A stretch of DNA of 60,624 bases from Methylophaga sp. (GCA_030148085.1 JASBUF010000091.1:1-60624), one strand, 5' to 3'. Positions 7,734 through 16,931 are shown, counted from the first letter of the stretch. The notes: generated from the sequence alone by a model not told the origin. Program-made: numbers and translations.

Positions 7734-8605
7734 AAACTACTACTTTGAAAACCTTAGTTGCCCTGATGCTGGGTAGCACCATGGTCTCTTCAGCCTGGGC
7801 TGATGAAGGTCAGGCCGAAGTTGGCCCGGCTAAAGCCGCCAAAGAATCGGCTCATTTCACCGATTACCTGGATCGTGACACATTCTTAGGTGGCAAATTC
7901 AGTACCTGGGTTGAGTTCGCCTCTGACTATGTCTTCCGTGGTGAATCAGAAACCAATGATGGTGACATCCCTTCACTGAAGGCCGCCATTACCTGGACTC
8001 ATCCAAGTGGTTTCTACCTCGGCTATTACGGGGCGAATAACCTATTCCCTGGTGATGATGCCGAAGGCAATAACCCGCATATCAATGCCCTCTGGGGACC
8101 GTATGCCGGTTACTCGGTGAAAGATATCGGTGGTACCGGTATTAACTATAACGGGATGTTTTTCCAGTACATCTATCCCGGTGATCGTGATTCGAACTAT
8201 CTGGAGATGTTTAACTACGTCGACAAGCAGTTTGGCCGGTTTAACCTGAAACTGGAATATTCACCAACCATAACTGACTGGTTCGGTGTTGAAGACCTGC
8301 AATCTCACAATGTGGCCGTGCATCCTAGCGTGTCTCTCCCTTATGGCCTCACCCTGTCGGGTGGTGTGGGATACCAGTTCTTCGACAATAAGGGGCCGAG
8401 CCTCGATGCGGATGGTGATGGCAAGGAAGAACTTGACTGGTGGCACTGGAATATTGGACTCAGCCGTAATGTGTTTGGGTTCAATGTTGACGTGAGATAC
8501 CACGATACGGACATCAAGAAAGGCGACCATGATTTCTATGGTTTTGACTCGAATCATCAGATCGTGGATGACCGGGTCATGATTTCAGTGTCCAAGTCTT
8601 TCTAA
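7730..8605 (+). CDS. TorF-family putative outer-membrane porin
   Basis: A 291-residue outer-membrane beta-barrel protein with a signal peptide (MKTTTLKTLVALMLGSTMVSSAWA). The mature part begins with the pattern typical of the TorF/TIGR02001 putative porin family (FSTWVEFASDYVFRGESET). It then alternates amphipathic strands, and the last residue is Phe (ISVSKSF), as outer-membrane insertion requires. It carries Asp/Gly-rich turns (DADGDGKEELD). The start overlaps the previous stop (ATGA). Last gene of the operon, followed by a strong terminator. Substrate unknown. Confidence 0.85.
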   Translation: MKTTTLKTLVALMLGSTMVSSAWADEGQAEVGPAKAAKESAHFTDYLDRDTFLGGKFSTWVEFASDYVFRGESETNDGDIPSLKAAITWTHPSGFYLGYYGANNLFPGDDAEGNNPHINALWGPYAGYSVKDIGGTGINYNGMFFQYIYPGDRDSNYLEMFNYVDKQFGRFNLKLEYSPTITDWFGVEDLQSHNVAVHPSVSLPYGLTLSGGVGYQFFDNKGPSLDADGDGKEELDWWHWNIGLSRNVFGFNVDVRYHDTDIKKGDHDFYGFDSNHQIVDDRVMISVSKSF

Positions 8606-8684
8606 TACTTGTATCGATTTCATTCTCGAGACAAGTTTTCAGCTTGAAATTGCGTCAAGCAGTTTCGTATCCTCTCTTGGTTTT

Positions 8685-8718
8685 CATCTCAGGAGCTTCG
8701 GCTCCTGAGATGCTTTTT
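8685..8718 (+). terminator. rho-independent terminator of the cupin-porin operon
   Basis: Perfect 12-bp stem CATCTCAGGAGC / GCTCCTGAGATG with a TTCG tetraloop, followed by CTTTTT. It lies between the convergent porin and hpnC-like genes. A run of A on the other side gives a weaker U tract for transcripts from the minus strand, so it may serve both. Confidence 0.95.
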
Positions 8719-9625
8719 ATGGAGCACTCAGCATAAGTAACCGCTCACATTCTTTTCGATAAAGGCGTTTGCTTATACTCTTAAGCAAAATGCCCAACAC
8801 CATTTTTCGACTCAACCTGGGCCGGGTCAGCAACTCACGATCCTTCTGCTCAGCAAGTAAACCCAGAGTTTGAATACCGCCCAAAGTCATCGCACGCACT
8901 TCCCAGCCCATTCTGCCTTTTAGTGAGAGTCCGAGTGGATAACCCTCACGCATCATAGTTGTCGTAAGACGATACAAATCACGAATTAACGGAGCGATAC
9001 GATCTGTGTCTGCCTGAACCAAATCGGCTTCACTCAGACCTTTCGCATCAAGCTTATCCAGTGGAATATACACGCGATCCTGCTCGACATAGTCCTGCTC
9101 AATATCCTGATAGAAATTAATCAGTTGCAAGGCGCTGCATATTGCATCGGACTGCTGTAATTGCTCGTCAGAGTCCTGCCTGTCGAGATGCAGCAATAAG
9201 CGTCCAACCGGGTTGGCGGAATAGCGGCAATAGTCCAGCACTTCAGTAAAGTTGGCGTAACGGGATTTGACGACATCCTGTTTGAAGGCAGTCAGCAAAT
9301 CCTCAAACAGTGATAACGGCAAATGATGCTGCCGGATAACGTCTGTCAGTGCAATAAAGATAGGGTCAACGCCGTTGTAGTTATCGTCAGCGATGTCGGC
9401 TAAGGCCTCACTGAAGGCATTGAGTTGTGACAGCCGGATAGCTTGCTCATCTGAGCCTTCATCAGCAAAGTCATCGGCGGTGCGGGCAAATGCATAAATG
9501 ACGCACACGGGCTGACGTAAACGTTTGGGCAGTAATAATGACGCGACCGGAAAGTTTTCGTAGTGTGAGCGGGCAAGCTGCAGGCAGTGGTCATAAGCCT
9601 CAGCCAGGCTGGGCTTAGTCATCAT
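8717..9625 (-). CDS. hpnC: squalene/phytoene synthase-family protein, HpnC-like
   Basis: A 302-residue head-to-head prenyl synthase. Both Asp-rich Mg-binding motifs are visible: ARTADDFADE (about 47-56) and QLINFYQDIEQDYVEQDRVYIP (about 165-186). In the HpnCDE route, HpnC acts with HpnD to turn farnesyl diphosphate, via presqualene diphosphate, into hydroxysqualene for hopanoids or C30 carotenoids. hpnD and hpnE are not in this window, so the product (squalene or a C30 carotenoid precursor) is open. The start overlaps the end of rmuC; ATGATG gives two possible starts three bases apart. It is the last gene of the mtaD-ubiG-gph-rmuC-hpnC run. Confidence 0.85.
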   Translation of the reverse strand: MMTKPSLAEAYDHCLQLARSHYENFPVASLLLPKRLRQPVCVIYAFARTADDFADEGSDEQAIRLSQLNAFSEALADIADDNYNGVDPIFIALTDVIRQHHLPLSLFEDLLTAFKQDVVKSRYANFTEVLDYCRYSANPVGRLLLHLDRQDSDEQLQQSDAICSALQLINFYQDIEQDYVEQDRVYIPLDKLDAKGLSEADLVQADTDRIAPLIRDLYRLTTTMMREGYPLGLSLKGRMGWEVRAMTLGGIQTLGLLAEQKDRELLTRPRLSRKMVLGILLKSISKRLYRKECERLLMLSAP

Positions 9626-10886
9626 CAGTGGTTTGTTGTACCTGCCGTGGTTGTTGCTCTATAGGTGGCAGATCAGTGATCTCGTTTTTACTGCTAATGC
9701 CCATCTCGGTGAATTTACGCGCACCTGGAATAACCTGCCTTTCCAATGAACCAACGGCACTATTGAAATGGTTTACTGTGCTACCCAGGCTGCTACCGAG
9801 TTTACTCAGGTGGCCACCAAAGGTGGATAGCCGTTTGTAGAGGGTTTCACCCAGTTCACGAATCTTTTCAGCATTATCAGCCAGAGCCAGTTGTTTCCAG
9901 CCATAGGACACGGCGCGGAGCAGGGCGATAAAGTTAGTTGGCGTGGCCAGAATAATGTTCTGGCTCATGCTGTCTTCCAGCAGCGCTGGATCGACTTCGA
10001 GTGCAGCTGCCAGAAATTGCTCACCCGGGATGAACAGCACCACAAACTCGGGCGAGTTGCTGTATTCCGCCCAATAGTTCTTACGAGATAACTCACGAAC
10101 ACGGCTGCGGATAATTTGCGCATGGCGCTTGAGCTCGTGTTGGCGATCTTTATCATCCTTGGCCTGAATCGCTGACAGGTAGGCATCCAGCGGTGTTTTC
10201 GCATCAACGATGATATCGCGCTGTTCCGGCAATTTCACGATCATATCCGGGCGAATGCTGCCGTTTTCGGTTGCTGTGTGGGTTTGCTCAAAAAAGTCAC
10301 AATGGGCGACCATACCACTGAGTTCAGCCAGACGGCGCAGCGTCATTTCACCCCATTGCCCACGCACCTCGGGACGGCGTAAAGCCTGAACCAGGTTCTG
10401 CGTTTCCAGTTGCAGTTGCTGCTGGCTTTTGGTCATTTGATCAATCGTTGTTTTCAGGCTGCCATAACTTTCCTTACGTTCTTTTTCAATCTCGTGGATT
10501 TGTTTGCTGGTCTGCTGTAAGGCTTCGTTAATGGGCTTAATCAGCTGCTCAATCGCTTTTTCACGGCCACTCAGATCGGCTTTAGCTTCACTTTGAAAGC
10601 GTTTCAGGTTTTCTTCGGCAAGCTTAAGAAAGCTGTTGTTATTACGGTTTAGGGCTTCATTGGAGAGTTGGTTGAAGGTATTGGCCAACTGCGTTTGAGT
10701 ATGTGCCAGCACCTCGTCCAACTGTTCATGCGTGTTGTGTTGCAGTTTGAGTTCCAGTTCAAGTTCGGCCTTGTCTTGCTTTAAGCGGCGAATAGCCCTC
10801 TCGCAGACAAACACAATAATGAGCAGACAGAATAGCGCGCCAGCAAGGAGCAGATTAAGGTGTTCAGGGCTGATACTCAGATCCAT
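9615..10886 (-). CDS. rmuC: DNA recombination protein RmuC
   Basis: A 423-residue RmuC family protein. An N-terminal membrane anchor (LLLAGALFCLLIIVFVC, about 12-28) is followed by a long coiled coil rich in Lys, Glu and Gln (35-165). The conserved RmuC nuclease-like domain follows (RRPEVRGQWGEMTLRRLAELSGM, then RPDMIVKLP, IIVDAKTPLDAYL). RmuC proteins limit DNA rearrangements at inverted repeats. Overlaps gph upstream by ten bases and hpnC downstream by eleven, so translation is coupled. Confidence 0.95.
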   Translation of the reverse strand: MDLSISPEHLNLLLAGALFCLLIIVFVCERAIRRLKQDKAELELELKLQHNTHEQLDEVLAHTQTQLANTFNQLSNEALNRNNNSFLKLAEENLKRFQSEAKADLSGREKAIEQLIKPINEALQQTSKQIHEIEKERKESYGSLKTTIDQMTKSQQQLQLETQNLVQALRRPEVRGQWGEMTLRRLAELSGMVAHCDFFEQTHTATENGSIRPDMIVKLPEQRDIIVDAKTPLDAYLSAIQAKDDKDRQHELKRHAQIIRSRVRELSRKNYWAEYSNSPEFVVLFIPGEQFLAAALEVDPALLEDSMSQNIILATPTNFIALLRAVSYGWKQLALADNAEKIRELGETLYKRLSTFGGHLSKLGSSLGSTVNHFNSAVGSLERQVIPGARKFTEMGISSKNEITDLPPIEQQPRQVQQTTDDD

Positions 10887-11533
10887 TGGCTCAGCTCGCT
10901 TGGGTGTTGAATCATGGCATCCGCCTGCCAGCTTTCAGGCTTATCGTGATCACCGAGGTATCCGTAACAGGCCACGATAGTGTGCATATTGGCATTGCGT
11001 CCTGCCTCGATATCACGTTGCGCATCACCGATATATAGACACTGTGCAGGGTCTGCTTCGGTTAGCTTGCAGGCATGCAGCATGGGTTCAGGGTGCGGTT
11101 TGCTATTAGCAGTGGTGTCACCACTGACAATGCAGGCTGCCCGCGAATTGAGTCCTAACCCGGCCATCAGCGGATCTGTCAGATAAGCCGGTTTGTTAGT
11201 AATCACTCCCCAAGGAATACCAGACTTTTCGAGTGCATCAATCACGCTTTCCATACCTGGAAACAATGTTGATGCACGGGTTAGGTTTGCCTGATAAATC
11301 GCAATAAAGCGCTCTTGCAACGAGGCATACTCGGCATCATCTGGACGGATGCCAAATGCCAACCCCAATAAACCGGCACTGCCATGGCTGGCGACAGCAC
11401 GAATGGCTTCGTATGGAAGTGGGTGCTTACCTTGTTCTTCAAGCACCTGATTCAGTGCATAAGCCAAATCGGGTGCTGTATCGACTAAAGTGCCATCCAG
11501 ATCGAAAAAAACGACGTCATATTTCGCCATCAT
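10877..11533 (-). CDS. gph: phosphoglycolate phosphatase (HAD family)
   Basis: Haloacid-dehalogenase phosphatase, 218 residues from the ATG at 11533. Motif I FFDLDGTLVDTAPD has nucleophile Asp11 and Asp13. Motif II is GVITNKPAYL, motif III is the Lys in SKPHPEPML, and motif IV is YIGDAQRDIEAG. It dephosphorylates 2-phosphoglycolate to glycolate, which glcDEF (29.4-33.2 kb) could oxidise. An in-frame ATG five codons upstream (11548) exists, but the ATG sharing TGATG with the ubiG stop is preferred. The UbiG-Gph pairing is common in Proteobacteria. Confidence 0.93.
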   Translation of the reverse strand: MMAKYDVVFFDLDGTLVDTAPDLAYALNQVLEEQGKHPLPYEAIRAVASHGSAGLLGLAFGIRPDDAEYASLQERFIAIYQANLTRASTLFPGMESVIDALEKSGIPWGVITNKPAYLTDPLMAGLGLNSRAACIVSGDTTANSKPHPEPMLHACKLTEADPAQCLYIGDAQRDIEAGRNANMHTIVACYGYLGDHDKPESWQADAMIQHPSELSQWI

Positions 11534-12240
11534 CAGACCTTGCGGCAATGAACCAAATAATTCACTTTAACGTCGTCAGACAGACTGAATTGACGACTCA
11601 GTGGATTGTAGCTGATACCGGTAATATTTTTGACTTGTAAACCAGCTTGGCGGCACCAGCCAGAAAGCTCAGCAGGGCGAATAAAGCGTTTGTAGTCATG
11701 TGTGCCTTTGGGCAGCATATTCATCACATACTCTGCGCCAAGAATCGCCAGCAGATAGGCTTTAGGATGACGGTTCAAGGTTGAGAAGAAAATATCACCG
11801 CCGTGTTTAACCAAATTGGCACAAGCCTGAATGATTGCAGCAGGATCGGGCACATGTTCCAGCATTTCGAGGCAAGTTACCGCATCAAACTCACCCGCAT
11901 GCTTGGCAGCCATCTCTTCGGCTGTGGATTGTTCATAGTGAATGTCGAGCCCGCCTTCCATTGCATGTAGTTTGGCAATATCGAGCGGCATTTCGCCCAT
12001 ATCGATACCAGTGACAATGGCATTACTTTTGGCTAAGGCTTCGGAGAGGATGCCGCCACCGCAGCCGACATCTATAACTTTGGCACCGTCGAGTTTGCAG
12101 CGTTCAGCGATATAGCCTAAACGCAGCGGGTTAATTTCATGCAGCGGTTTGGATTGACCTTCCAAATCCCACCAACTGGACGCCAAAGCTTCAAACTTGG
12201 CGACTTCATTGGGATCGACGTTTTGCTGTGTTTCGCTCAT
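11533..12240 (-). CDS. ubiG: 3-demethylubiquinol / 2-polyprenyl-6-hydroxyphenol O-methyltransferase
   Basis: A 235-residue class I SAM-dependent methyltransferase that catalyses both O-methylations of ubiquinone synthesis. SAM motif I is [16 protein letters not shown] (about 56-71), followed by GIDMGEMPL and the post-motif [16 protein letters not shown]. The N-terminus ([17 protein letters not shown]) is the classic UbiG signature. The start overlaps the mtaD stop (ATGA), and the stop overlaps gph by one base. SAM-dependent methylation yields S-adenosylhomocysteine, which upstream MtaD-type enzymes can deaminate. Confidence 0.96.
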   Translation of the reverse strand: MSETQQNVDPNEVAKFEALASSWWDLEGQSKPLHEINPLRLGYIAERCKLDGAKVIDVGCGGGILSEALAKSNAIVTGIDMGEMPLDIAKLHAMEGGLDIHYEQSTAEEMAAKHAGEFDAVTCLEMLEHVPDPAAIIQACANLVKHGGDIFFSTLNRHPKAYLLAILGAEYVMNMLPKGTHDYKRFIRPAELSGWCRQAGLQVKNITGISYNPLSRQFSLSDDVKVNYLVHCRKV

Positions 12241-13559
12241 TGTTCTGCCTGTTGAATTTTATGTGCCCACTGGCGGGCATCGGCAATGACTTTTGTCTCA
12301 TTGAGTGTGGTGAGTTGACGCTGTTTAAGCAACTGTTTACCGGCCACCCAGACATCACTCACTTTATCACGGCTGGTGGCGTAGACCAGTTGCGATACCA
12401 CGTCATAAAACGGTTGGGTCTCTACTGAGTTCAATTCTACGGCCACCAGATCGGCAAATTTACCGACCTCAATCGAACCGATATTCTGCTCCAATCCCAG
12501 CGATTCGGCAGCGTTGATCGTGGCCATTTCCAATGCCTTGTGAGCAGGAATGCTGCTCGGATCCTGACTGACAGCCTTAGCTAATAAAGCGGTTTGGCGC
12601 ATTTCGGCAAACATATCGAGATCATTGTTGGAGGCCGCACCATCGGTACCGATAGTGATATTGACACCACGTTTGTCCAATTCGCTCACTGGGCAAAAAC
12701 CGCTGGCGAGTTTCATGTTGGATTCCGGGCAGTGGGCGATGTGAACACCCGCTTCGCTGCACCAGTCTATTTCTTCTACTGTCAGTTGTGTCATATGCAC
12801 AGCAATCAGCCGAGGTGAAAGCAGACCGAGTTGCTTCAGACGTGCCAATGGGCGCATGCCGAATTGCTCCACACTTTGTGAGACCTCAGCGGCCGTTTCA
12901 TGCACGTGCATATGAATCGGAAGATCCATTTCTTCGGCATTGACCAGAATAGATTCGAACGTTTTATCGGCTACCGTGTAGGGGGCATGTGGTGCATAAG
13001 CCGTGCTGATGCGGGGGTGATGGCGATAACGATCGTGAAGCTGCTGGCCCTTGTGCAGGTATTCATCCACACTGCGCGCCCAATTGGTCGGAAACTCAAT
13101 CACGATCATGCCGAGACAGGCACGCATGCCGCTTTGCTCGATAACGTTAGCCGTGGCTTCGGGAAAGAAGTACATATCATTGACGCAGGTGGTGCCTCCA
13201 CGCAGCATTTCCGCGACAGCTAGTGCCGTTCCCGCTTCAACAAACTGATCACCGACAAACTGCTTTTCTCTGGGCCAGATATGATCATTTAGCCATGTCA
13301 TTAATGGCAGATCGTCGGCAAGGCCACGGAATAGGCTCATTGCACTGTGTGCATGGTTGTTAATTAGGCCGGGGATCAGGCAGTGTTCATCCAGAGCATG
13401 AATCACCGGGGCCGTGTATTGCTGGTTTGCCTCCTGCTTGGGTAGAAGGGCTACAATACGGCTATCCTTAATGATGACAGCATGATCTTCCAGAACCTGC
13501 TGTGACGATGTCACGGGAACCACCCAGCGGGCATGAATAATCAAATCGACGGTTTGCAT
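12237..13559 (-). CDS. mtaD: 5-methylthioadenosine/S-adenosylhomocysteine deaminase (TRZ/ATZ family)
   Basis: Metal-dependent amidohydrolase of the MtaD/TRZ-ATZ group, 440 residues from the ATG at 13559 ([16 protein letters not shown]). Metal-binding motifs include [24 protein letters not shown] and [12 protein letters not shown], with catalytic Asp in [13 protein letters not shown]. Members deaminate methylthioadenosine or S-adenosylhomocysteine to inosine derivatives. An open frame continues upstream to 13685, but family alignment and the position favour 13559. It is divergent from mtnA with about 100 bases between, and coupled to ubiG downstream. Exact substrate preference is not fixed by sequence. 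Confidence 0.9.
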   Translation of the reverse strand: MQTVDLIIHARWVVPVTSSQQVLEDHAVIIKDSRIVALLPKQEANQQYTAPVIHALDEHCLIPGLINNHAHSAMSLFRGLADDLPLMTWLNDHIWPREKQFVGDQFVEAGTALAVAEMLRGGTTCVNDMYFFPEATANVIEQSGMRACLGMIVIEFPTNWARSVDEYLHKGQQLHDRYRHHPRISTAYAPHAPYTVADKTFESILVNAEEMDLPIHMHVHETAAEVSQSVEQFGMRPLARLKQLGLLSPRLIAVHMTQLTVEEIDWCSEAGVHIAHCPESNMKLASGFCPVSELDKRGVNITIGTDGAASNNDLDMFAEMRQTALLAKAVSQDPSSIPAHKALEMATINAAESLGLEQNIGSIEVGKFADLVAVELNSVETQPFYDVVSQLVYATSRDKVSDVWVAGKQLLKQRQLTTLNETKVIADARQWAHKIQQAEQ

Positions 13560-13662
13560 GCCGCTGATTATACCGTCGCCTATCAGGAAAAACCTACCGG
13601 GCAGGACGTAAACTCGCTCAGTAAGTCTGAGCTGTCTGCATCTATGAGTACAGGAGCCAACA

Positions 13663-14712
13663 TTGAGCACCACAGTAAACAGCATTGAGCCTATTGTCTG
13701 GCGGGATGACCGATTGCATCTATTGGATCAACGGAAACTGCCCGGCGAACACGTTTGGCTGGATTATGGGCAGTCGGATGCTGTGGCAGAAGCGATTCGT
13801 TTAATGGTGGTTCGGGGCGCGCCAGCCATTGGTGTGACTGCAGCTTATGCTGTGGTATTAGCTGCGCGACAAGCCTGGAACACGGCCGGTGTGACCTGGA
13901 AACAGGCGATGACTGCGCCACTGGCTAAACTGGAAAATGCCCGTCCCACTGCGGTAAATCTGTTCTGGGCGGTGGAGCATATGCGTCAGTTTTATATGAA
14001 TCTCGCCGATCAGTACTCGCCGGAAGAGGCTTTGTTAGAAGAAGCCAAAAAACTGCATCAGCAGGATGTGAATGCCAATAAAACCATGGGCCGTTTAGGC
14101 TCGGGTTTACTGGATAACAACAGTGTAGTGCTGACACATTGCAATGCCGGTGCCCTGGCCACTGCTGGTTTTGGCACCGCGCTGGGCGTGATTCGACAGG
14201 GTTATCAGGATGGCAAAATTAAGCATGTCTATGTCGATGAAACCCGCCCCTGGTTACAGGGCGCACGATTGACGGCTTGGGAGTTGATACAGGAACAGAT
14301 CCCAATGACCTTGCAAGCCGATTCGGCTGCAGCCTTGCTGATGGCTTCCGGCCAACTTGATTGGGTGATTGTCGGGGCTGACCGCATTGCTGCGAATGGG
14401 GATGTTGCCAATAAAATAGGTACGTATTCTCTGGCTATCTTAGCCAAATATCACAAGGTTAAAGTGATGGTGGTGGCACCGACCTCGACGATTGACTGGG
14501 ATATACAGGATGGCAGTCTGATCCCGATAGAGCAGCGCGATAGTTGTGAAGTCACACAAATCAATGGCGAGTGGATTGCACCGGAAAAGGTGAGCGCGTT
14601 GAACCCAGCCTTTGATGTGACGCCAGCCAAGCTCATTGATGCCATCGTCACTGAGGCAGGTGTTATCCTGTCGCCAACACTTGAAAAGATGCAAACCTTA
14701 CAAGCTGATTAG
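13663..14712 (+). CDS. mtnA: S-methyl-5-thioribose-1-phosphate isomerase
   Basis: A 349-residue aldose-ketose isomerase of the methionine salvage pathway, which converts methylthioribose-1-phosphate to methylthioribulose-1-phosphate. Signatures include VRGAPAIGVTAAYAVVLA, the catalytic Cys in THCNAGALATAGFGTALG, DETRPWLQGARLTAWEL and the catalytic Asp in VIVGADRIAANGDVANKIGT. The TTG start at 13663 is supported by AGGAG six bases upstream. Other mtn genes are not in the window; the neighbour mtaD uses the related methylthioadenosine. Confidence 0.96.
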   Translation: MSTTVNSIEPIVWRDDRLHLLDQRKLPGEHVWLDYGQSDAVAEAIRLMVVRGAPAIGVTAAYAVVLAARQAWNTAGVTWKQAMTAPLAKLENARPTAVNLFWAVEHMRQFYMNLADQYSPEEALLEEAKKLHQQDVNANKTMGRLGSGLLDNNSVVLTHCNAGALATAGFGTALGVIRQGYQDGKIKHVYVDETRPWLQGARLTAWELIQEQIPMTLQADSAAALLMASGQLDWVIVGADRIAANGDVANKIGTYSLAILAKYHKVKVMVVAPTSTIDWDIQDGSLIPIEQRDSCEVTQINGEWIAPEKVSALNPAFDVTPAKLIDAIVTEAGVILSPTLEKMQTLQAD

Positions 14713-14721
14713 GGAGGAACT

Positions 14722-15396
14722 ATGACTCAAACTGCACTGATTACTGGGAGTAACCGTGGCATTGGTCTGGAGCTATGCCGGCAGTTATCCGCCAAAGGTA
14801 TGCATGTCATTGCAACCTGTCGTCAGGCTTCAAGCGAACTTAAAGCGCTGCATGTAGAAATTATTGAAGGCGTCGAAGTCAGCGAGCCGAAAAGCCTCGC
14901 TAAACTGGCTGCCAAGCTGGAAGGCCGTGAAATAGACTGGATTATCAATAATGCCGGTGTCGCGGGTGGCATTGGCCTCGGTGATATTGATGATGCAGCG
15001 GTTGAGAGCTTTCTCCGCATGTACCGGGTCAACAGTCTGGGGCCGCTGTTGGTGACGCAAGCTTTGCTGCCTAATCTTCATCAGGGCAGTAAAATCGGCA
15101 TTATCACCAGCCGCATGGGCTCGATTGATGACAATGATTCGGGCGGCAGCTATGCCTATCGGATGTCCAAATCCGCAGTCAATGCGGCTGGCAAATCCTT
15201 GTCTATCGACCTTAAACCACGGGGTATCGCGGTCGCTATTCTGCATCCGGGCTGGGTGCGTACCGATATGACCGGTCATGGTGGTCTTATCGACCCGGAT
15301 GAGTCGGCATCGGGTCTGATTAAACGTATGGAAGAACTCACACTCAATACCACCGGTGGCTTCTGGCACACCAATGGTGAACGTCTGCCTTGGTAA
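14722..15396 (+). CDS. short-chain dehydrogenase/reductase
   Basis: A 224-residue SDR. It has the Rossmann motif TGSNRGIG (about 8-15), INNAGVAGG, a Ser in IITSRMGS and the catalytic YRMSK, then the typical HPGWVRTDMTG. It resembles the C-factor/CsgA-like SDR subgroup, NAD(P)-dependent with unknown substrate. GGGAGGA lies just before the ATG, and mtnA ends nine bases upstream, so it is cotranscribed with mtnA. No specific pathway role can be assigned. Confidence 0.9.
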   Translation: MTQTALITGSNRGIGLELCRQLSAKGMHVIATCRQASSELKALHVEIIEGVEVSEPKSLAKLAAKLEGREIDWIINNAGVAGGIGLGDIDDAAVESFLRMYRVNSLGPLLVTQALLPNLHQGSKIGIITSRMGSIDDNDSGGSYAYRMSKSAVNAAGKSLSIDLKPRGIAVAILHPGWVRTDMTGHGGLIDPDESASGLIKRMEELTLNTTGGFWHTNGERLPW

Positions 15397-16313
15397 AAAA
15401 ACAATCACAACACGGTGGCAAGGATGCTGCCGCCCCGTTCGCGCTGTTCGCTCAGCATGATGGCTTACCGCCATTGTCTTCTGTGCAAGCTATTCCGGCG
15501 ATGTTTGAAGACAGCACCCATCAAATCTGGCGCTGTGAGACGGCTGACGGCAGCATGCTGCTGAAAATTTGTCAGCAAAACAACCTCGCTCTGTCATCCT
15601 GCTGGCAGGTAATAGAGCAACTGTTTGGCCGCTATTTACCTTATGAACTGGGCAAAATCGACGCCATACAGCAACAGCTAGAGCAATACGGACAACTGCC
15701 ACTTCCGGAGCTGCTTGGCTGCGCAAGTCAAACAGCTGAAACACCAGCATTCATGCTGAATCGTTTTGTCGGGGGGCGGATGCTGTCCGCCGAACTGCTG
15801 ACAGAGCCAATGATTGCCCAGCTTGCCCGGCATAGTGCCAGTCTGCATGCCCATGAACTTACGCTATGGGGAGATTTGTCGCATCCTGAATATGATGCCG
15901 AGTTCTGGCCTGAAGTTTTGCTGAAGACGCTGGTCAGGCAGGCTGGTGAGCAAGGCATTGCTGAACCTTGGCTTCCACTGGTGGTGTCACAGATTGAACT
16001 GATTAACCCCACTGTATTTGCCCCCATCATGCTTGATAATCGCTGGGATCAGTATTTGTTTGAAGCTGACAAGATTACTGCGCTGGTGGATATCGATGCC
16101 TTTGTTGCCGGACCTCGCGAATTGGAGCTGATATTGCTGGAATATCAGTTGAATGAACAGCAGGCAGATGTCTTCGCCCGCAGTTATCAGGAGACGCTGG
16201 CTTTGCCGGAGTTGAAAGATGTCCGCCTTTGTTATCGCTTTCTATTGTTTCTTATGAATGCGTTGGGCGAAACCGATCTGGATAAATGGATGCGTCACCC
16301 TGTCCGCTGGTAA
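15390..16313 (+). CDS. aminoglycoside phosphotransferase-fold protein, function unknown
   Basis: A 307-residue protein with the two-lobed phosphotransferase (APH/choline kinase) pattern: an N-lobe with GSMLLKIC (the ATP-site Lys) and a C-lobe segment LDNRWDQYLFEADKITALVDIDAF with GPRELELILLEY. The catalytic loop is degenerate: LDNRWDQY stands where HGDxxxxN is usual, so activity or the usual substrate is uncertain. The TTG start at 15390 overlaps the SDR stop by seven bases; it is the only reasonable in-frame start near the N-terminus. It is convergent with the thiamine transporter gene eleven bases beyond. A role as a thiamine or other small-molecule kinase is possible but not shown. Confidence 0.7.
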   Translation: MVKKQSQHGGKDAAAPFALFAQHDGLPPLSSVQAIPAMFEDSTHQIWRCETADGSMLLKICQQNNLALSSCWQVIEQLFGRYLPYELGKIDAIQQQLEQYGQLPLPELLGCASQTAETPAFMLNRFVGGRMLSAELLTEPMIAQLARHSASLHAHELTLWGDLSHPEYDAEFWPEVLLKTLVRQAGEQGIAEPWLPLVVSQIELINPTVFAPIMLDNRWDQYLFEADKITALVDIDAFVAGPRELELILLEYQLNEQQADVFARSYQETLALPELKDVRLCYRFLLFLMNALGETDLDKWMRHPVRW

Positions 16314-16323
16314 TGCGTGGCGA

Positions 16324-16929
16324 TCATGATAACTTGGGCTGCTGGCGGTAAAGCCTGAGCCAGTTCATAAAGCCAGCCAGAGCGAGTACGGTATACAGCG
16401 AAAACAAAGCCACCGTCGCATAAAACCCGGTTTGTAGATACAGCGCTACCGCGGCAGCATCAATAATTACCCAGTACAGCCAGTTTTGCAGAACTTTACG
16501 TGCCATCAGCCAGGTATTGAGCACCGAAAACACGCTAACACCGGCATCGAGATAGGGATTTTGAGAGGCTTCTATGCTGCTCAAGTATTGTCCGATAACT
16601 ACCGTCAGCACTGACCCGGTAATCAGAAAGAGAAGATGAAAATGCCAAGGCCAGCTGTGAATGGAGATATCGTTTTCTGCCAGTTTATGCTGACGCCACA
16701 ATAAAAAACCGTAGATTGCCATGCCCATGTAATAAAAATTGAGCAATGCCTGCATCGGCAGTTGACCATCCCAGAACAGCAGTGTGTAGATCAAAGTGCT
16801 GATAAAGGCCATCGGCCAGCACCACTGCGATTCGCGAGCGGCGAAAATGATATAAGCAACGCCGAGCAGGGCTGCAAAGACCTCCCATCCGGACAGGGCT
16901 GAGAGGCCGTTAAGCATGGCTTCCAACAT
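16324..16929 (-). CDS. pnuT: PnuC-family transporter, probable thiamine transporter PnuT
   Basis: About 201 residues from the ATG at 16929, with seven or eight membrane helices (for example LLGVAYIIFAA, AFISTLIYTLLFW, LNFYYMGMAIYGFLLW, WLYWVIIDAAAVALYL). This is the PnuC fold of facilitated vitamin-precursor transporters. The PnuT subgroup carries thiamine in place of nicotinamide riboside. The specificity call rests on context: it is the third gene of a TPP-riboswitch operon with a TonB receptor and a YkoF-like thiamine-binding protein. A TTG at 16935 would overlap the previous stop and is the alternative start; no clear ribosome-binding site decides it. Confidence 0.88.
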   Translation of the reverse strand: MLEAMLNGLSALSGWEVFAALLGVAYIIFAARESQWCWPMAFISTLIYTLLFWDGQLPMQALLNFYYMGMAIYGFLLWRQHKLAENDISIHSWPWHFHLLFLITGSVLTVVIGQYLSSIEASQNPYLDAGVSVFSVLNTWLMARKVLQNWLYWVIIDAAAVALYLQTGFYATVALFSLYTVLALAGFMNWLRLYRQQPKLS

Positions 16930-16931
16930 GA

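Noticed and set aside
8717..9625. Assigning this enzyme to phytoene synthase (CrtB)
   Set aside because: Both Asp motifs are shared by the whole superfamily; the protein looks closer to HpnC than to carotenoid CrtB, and no crt genes are near.
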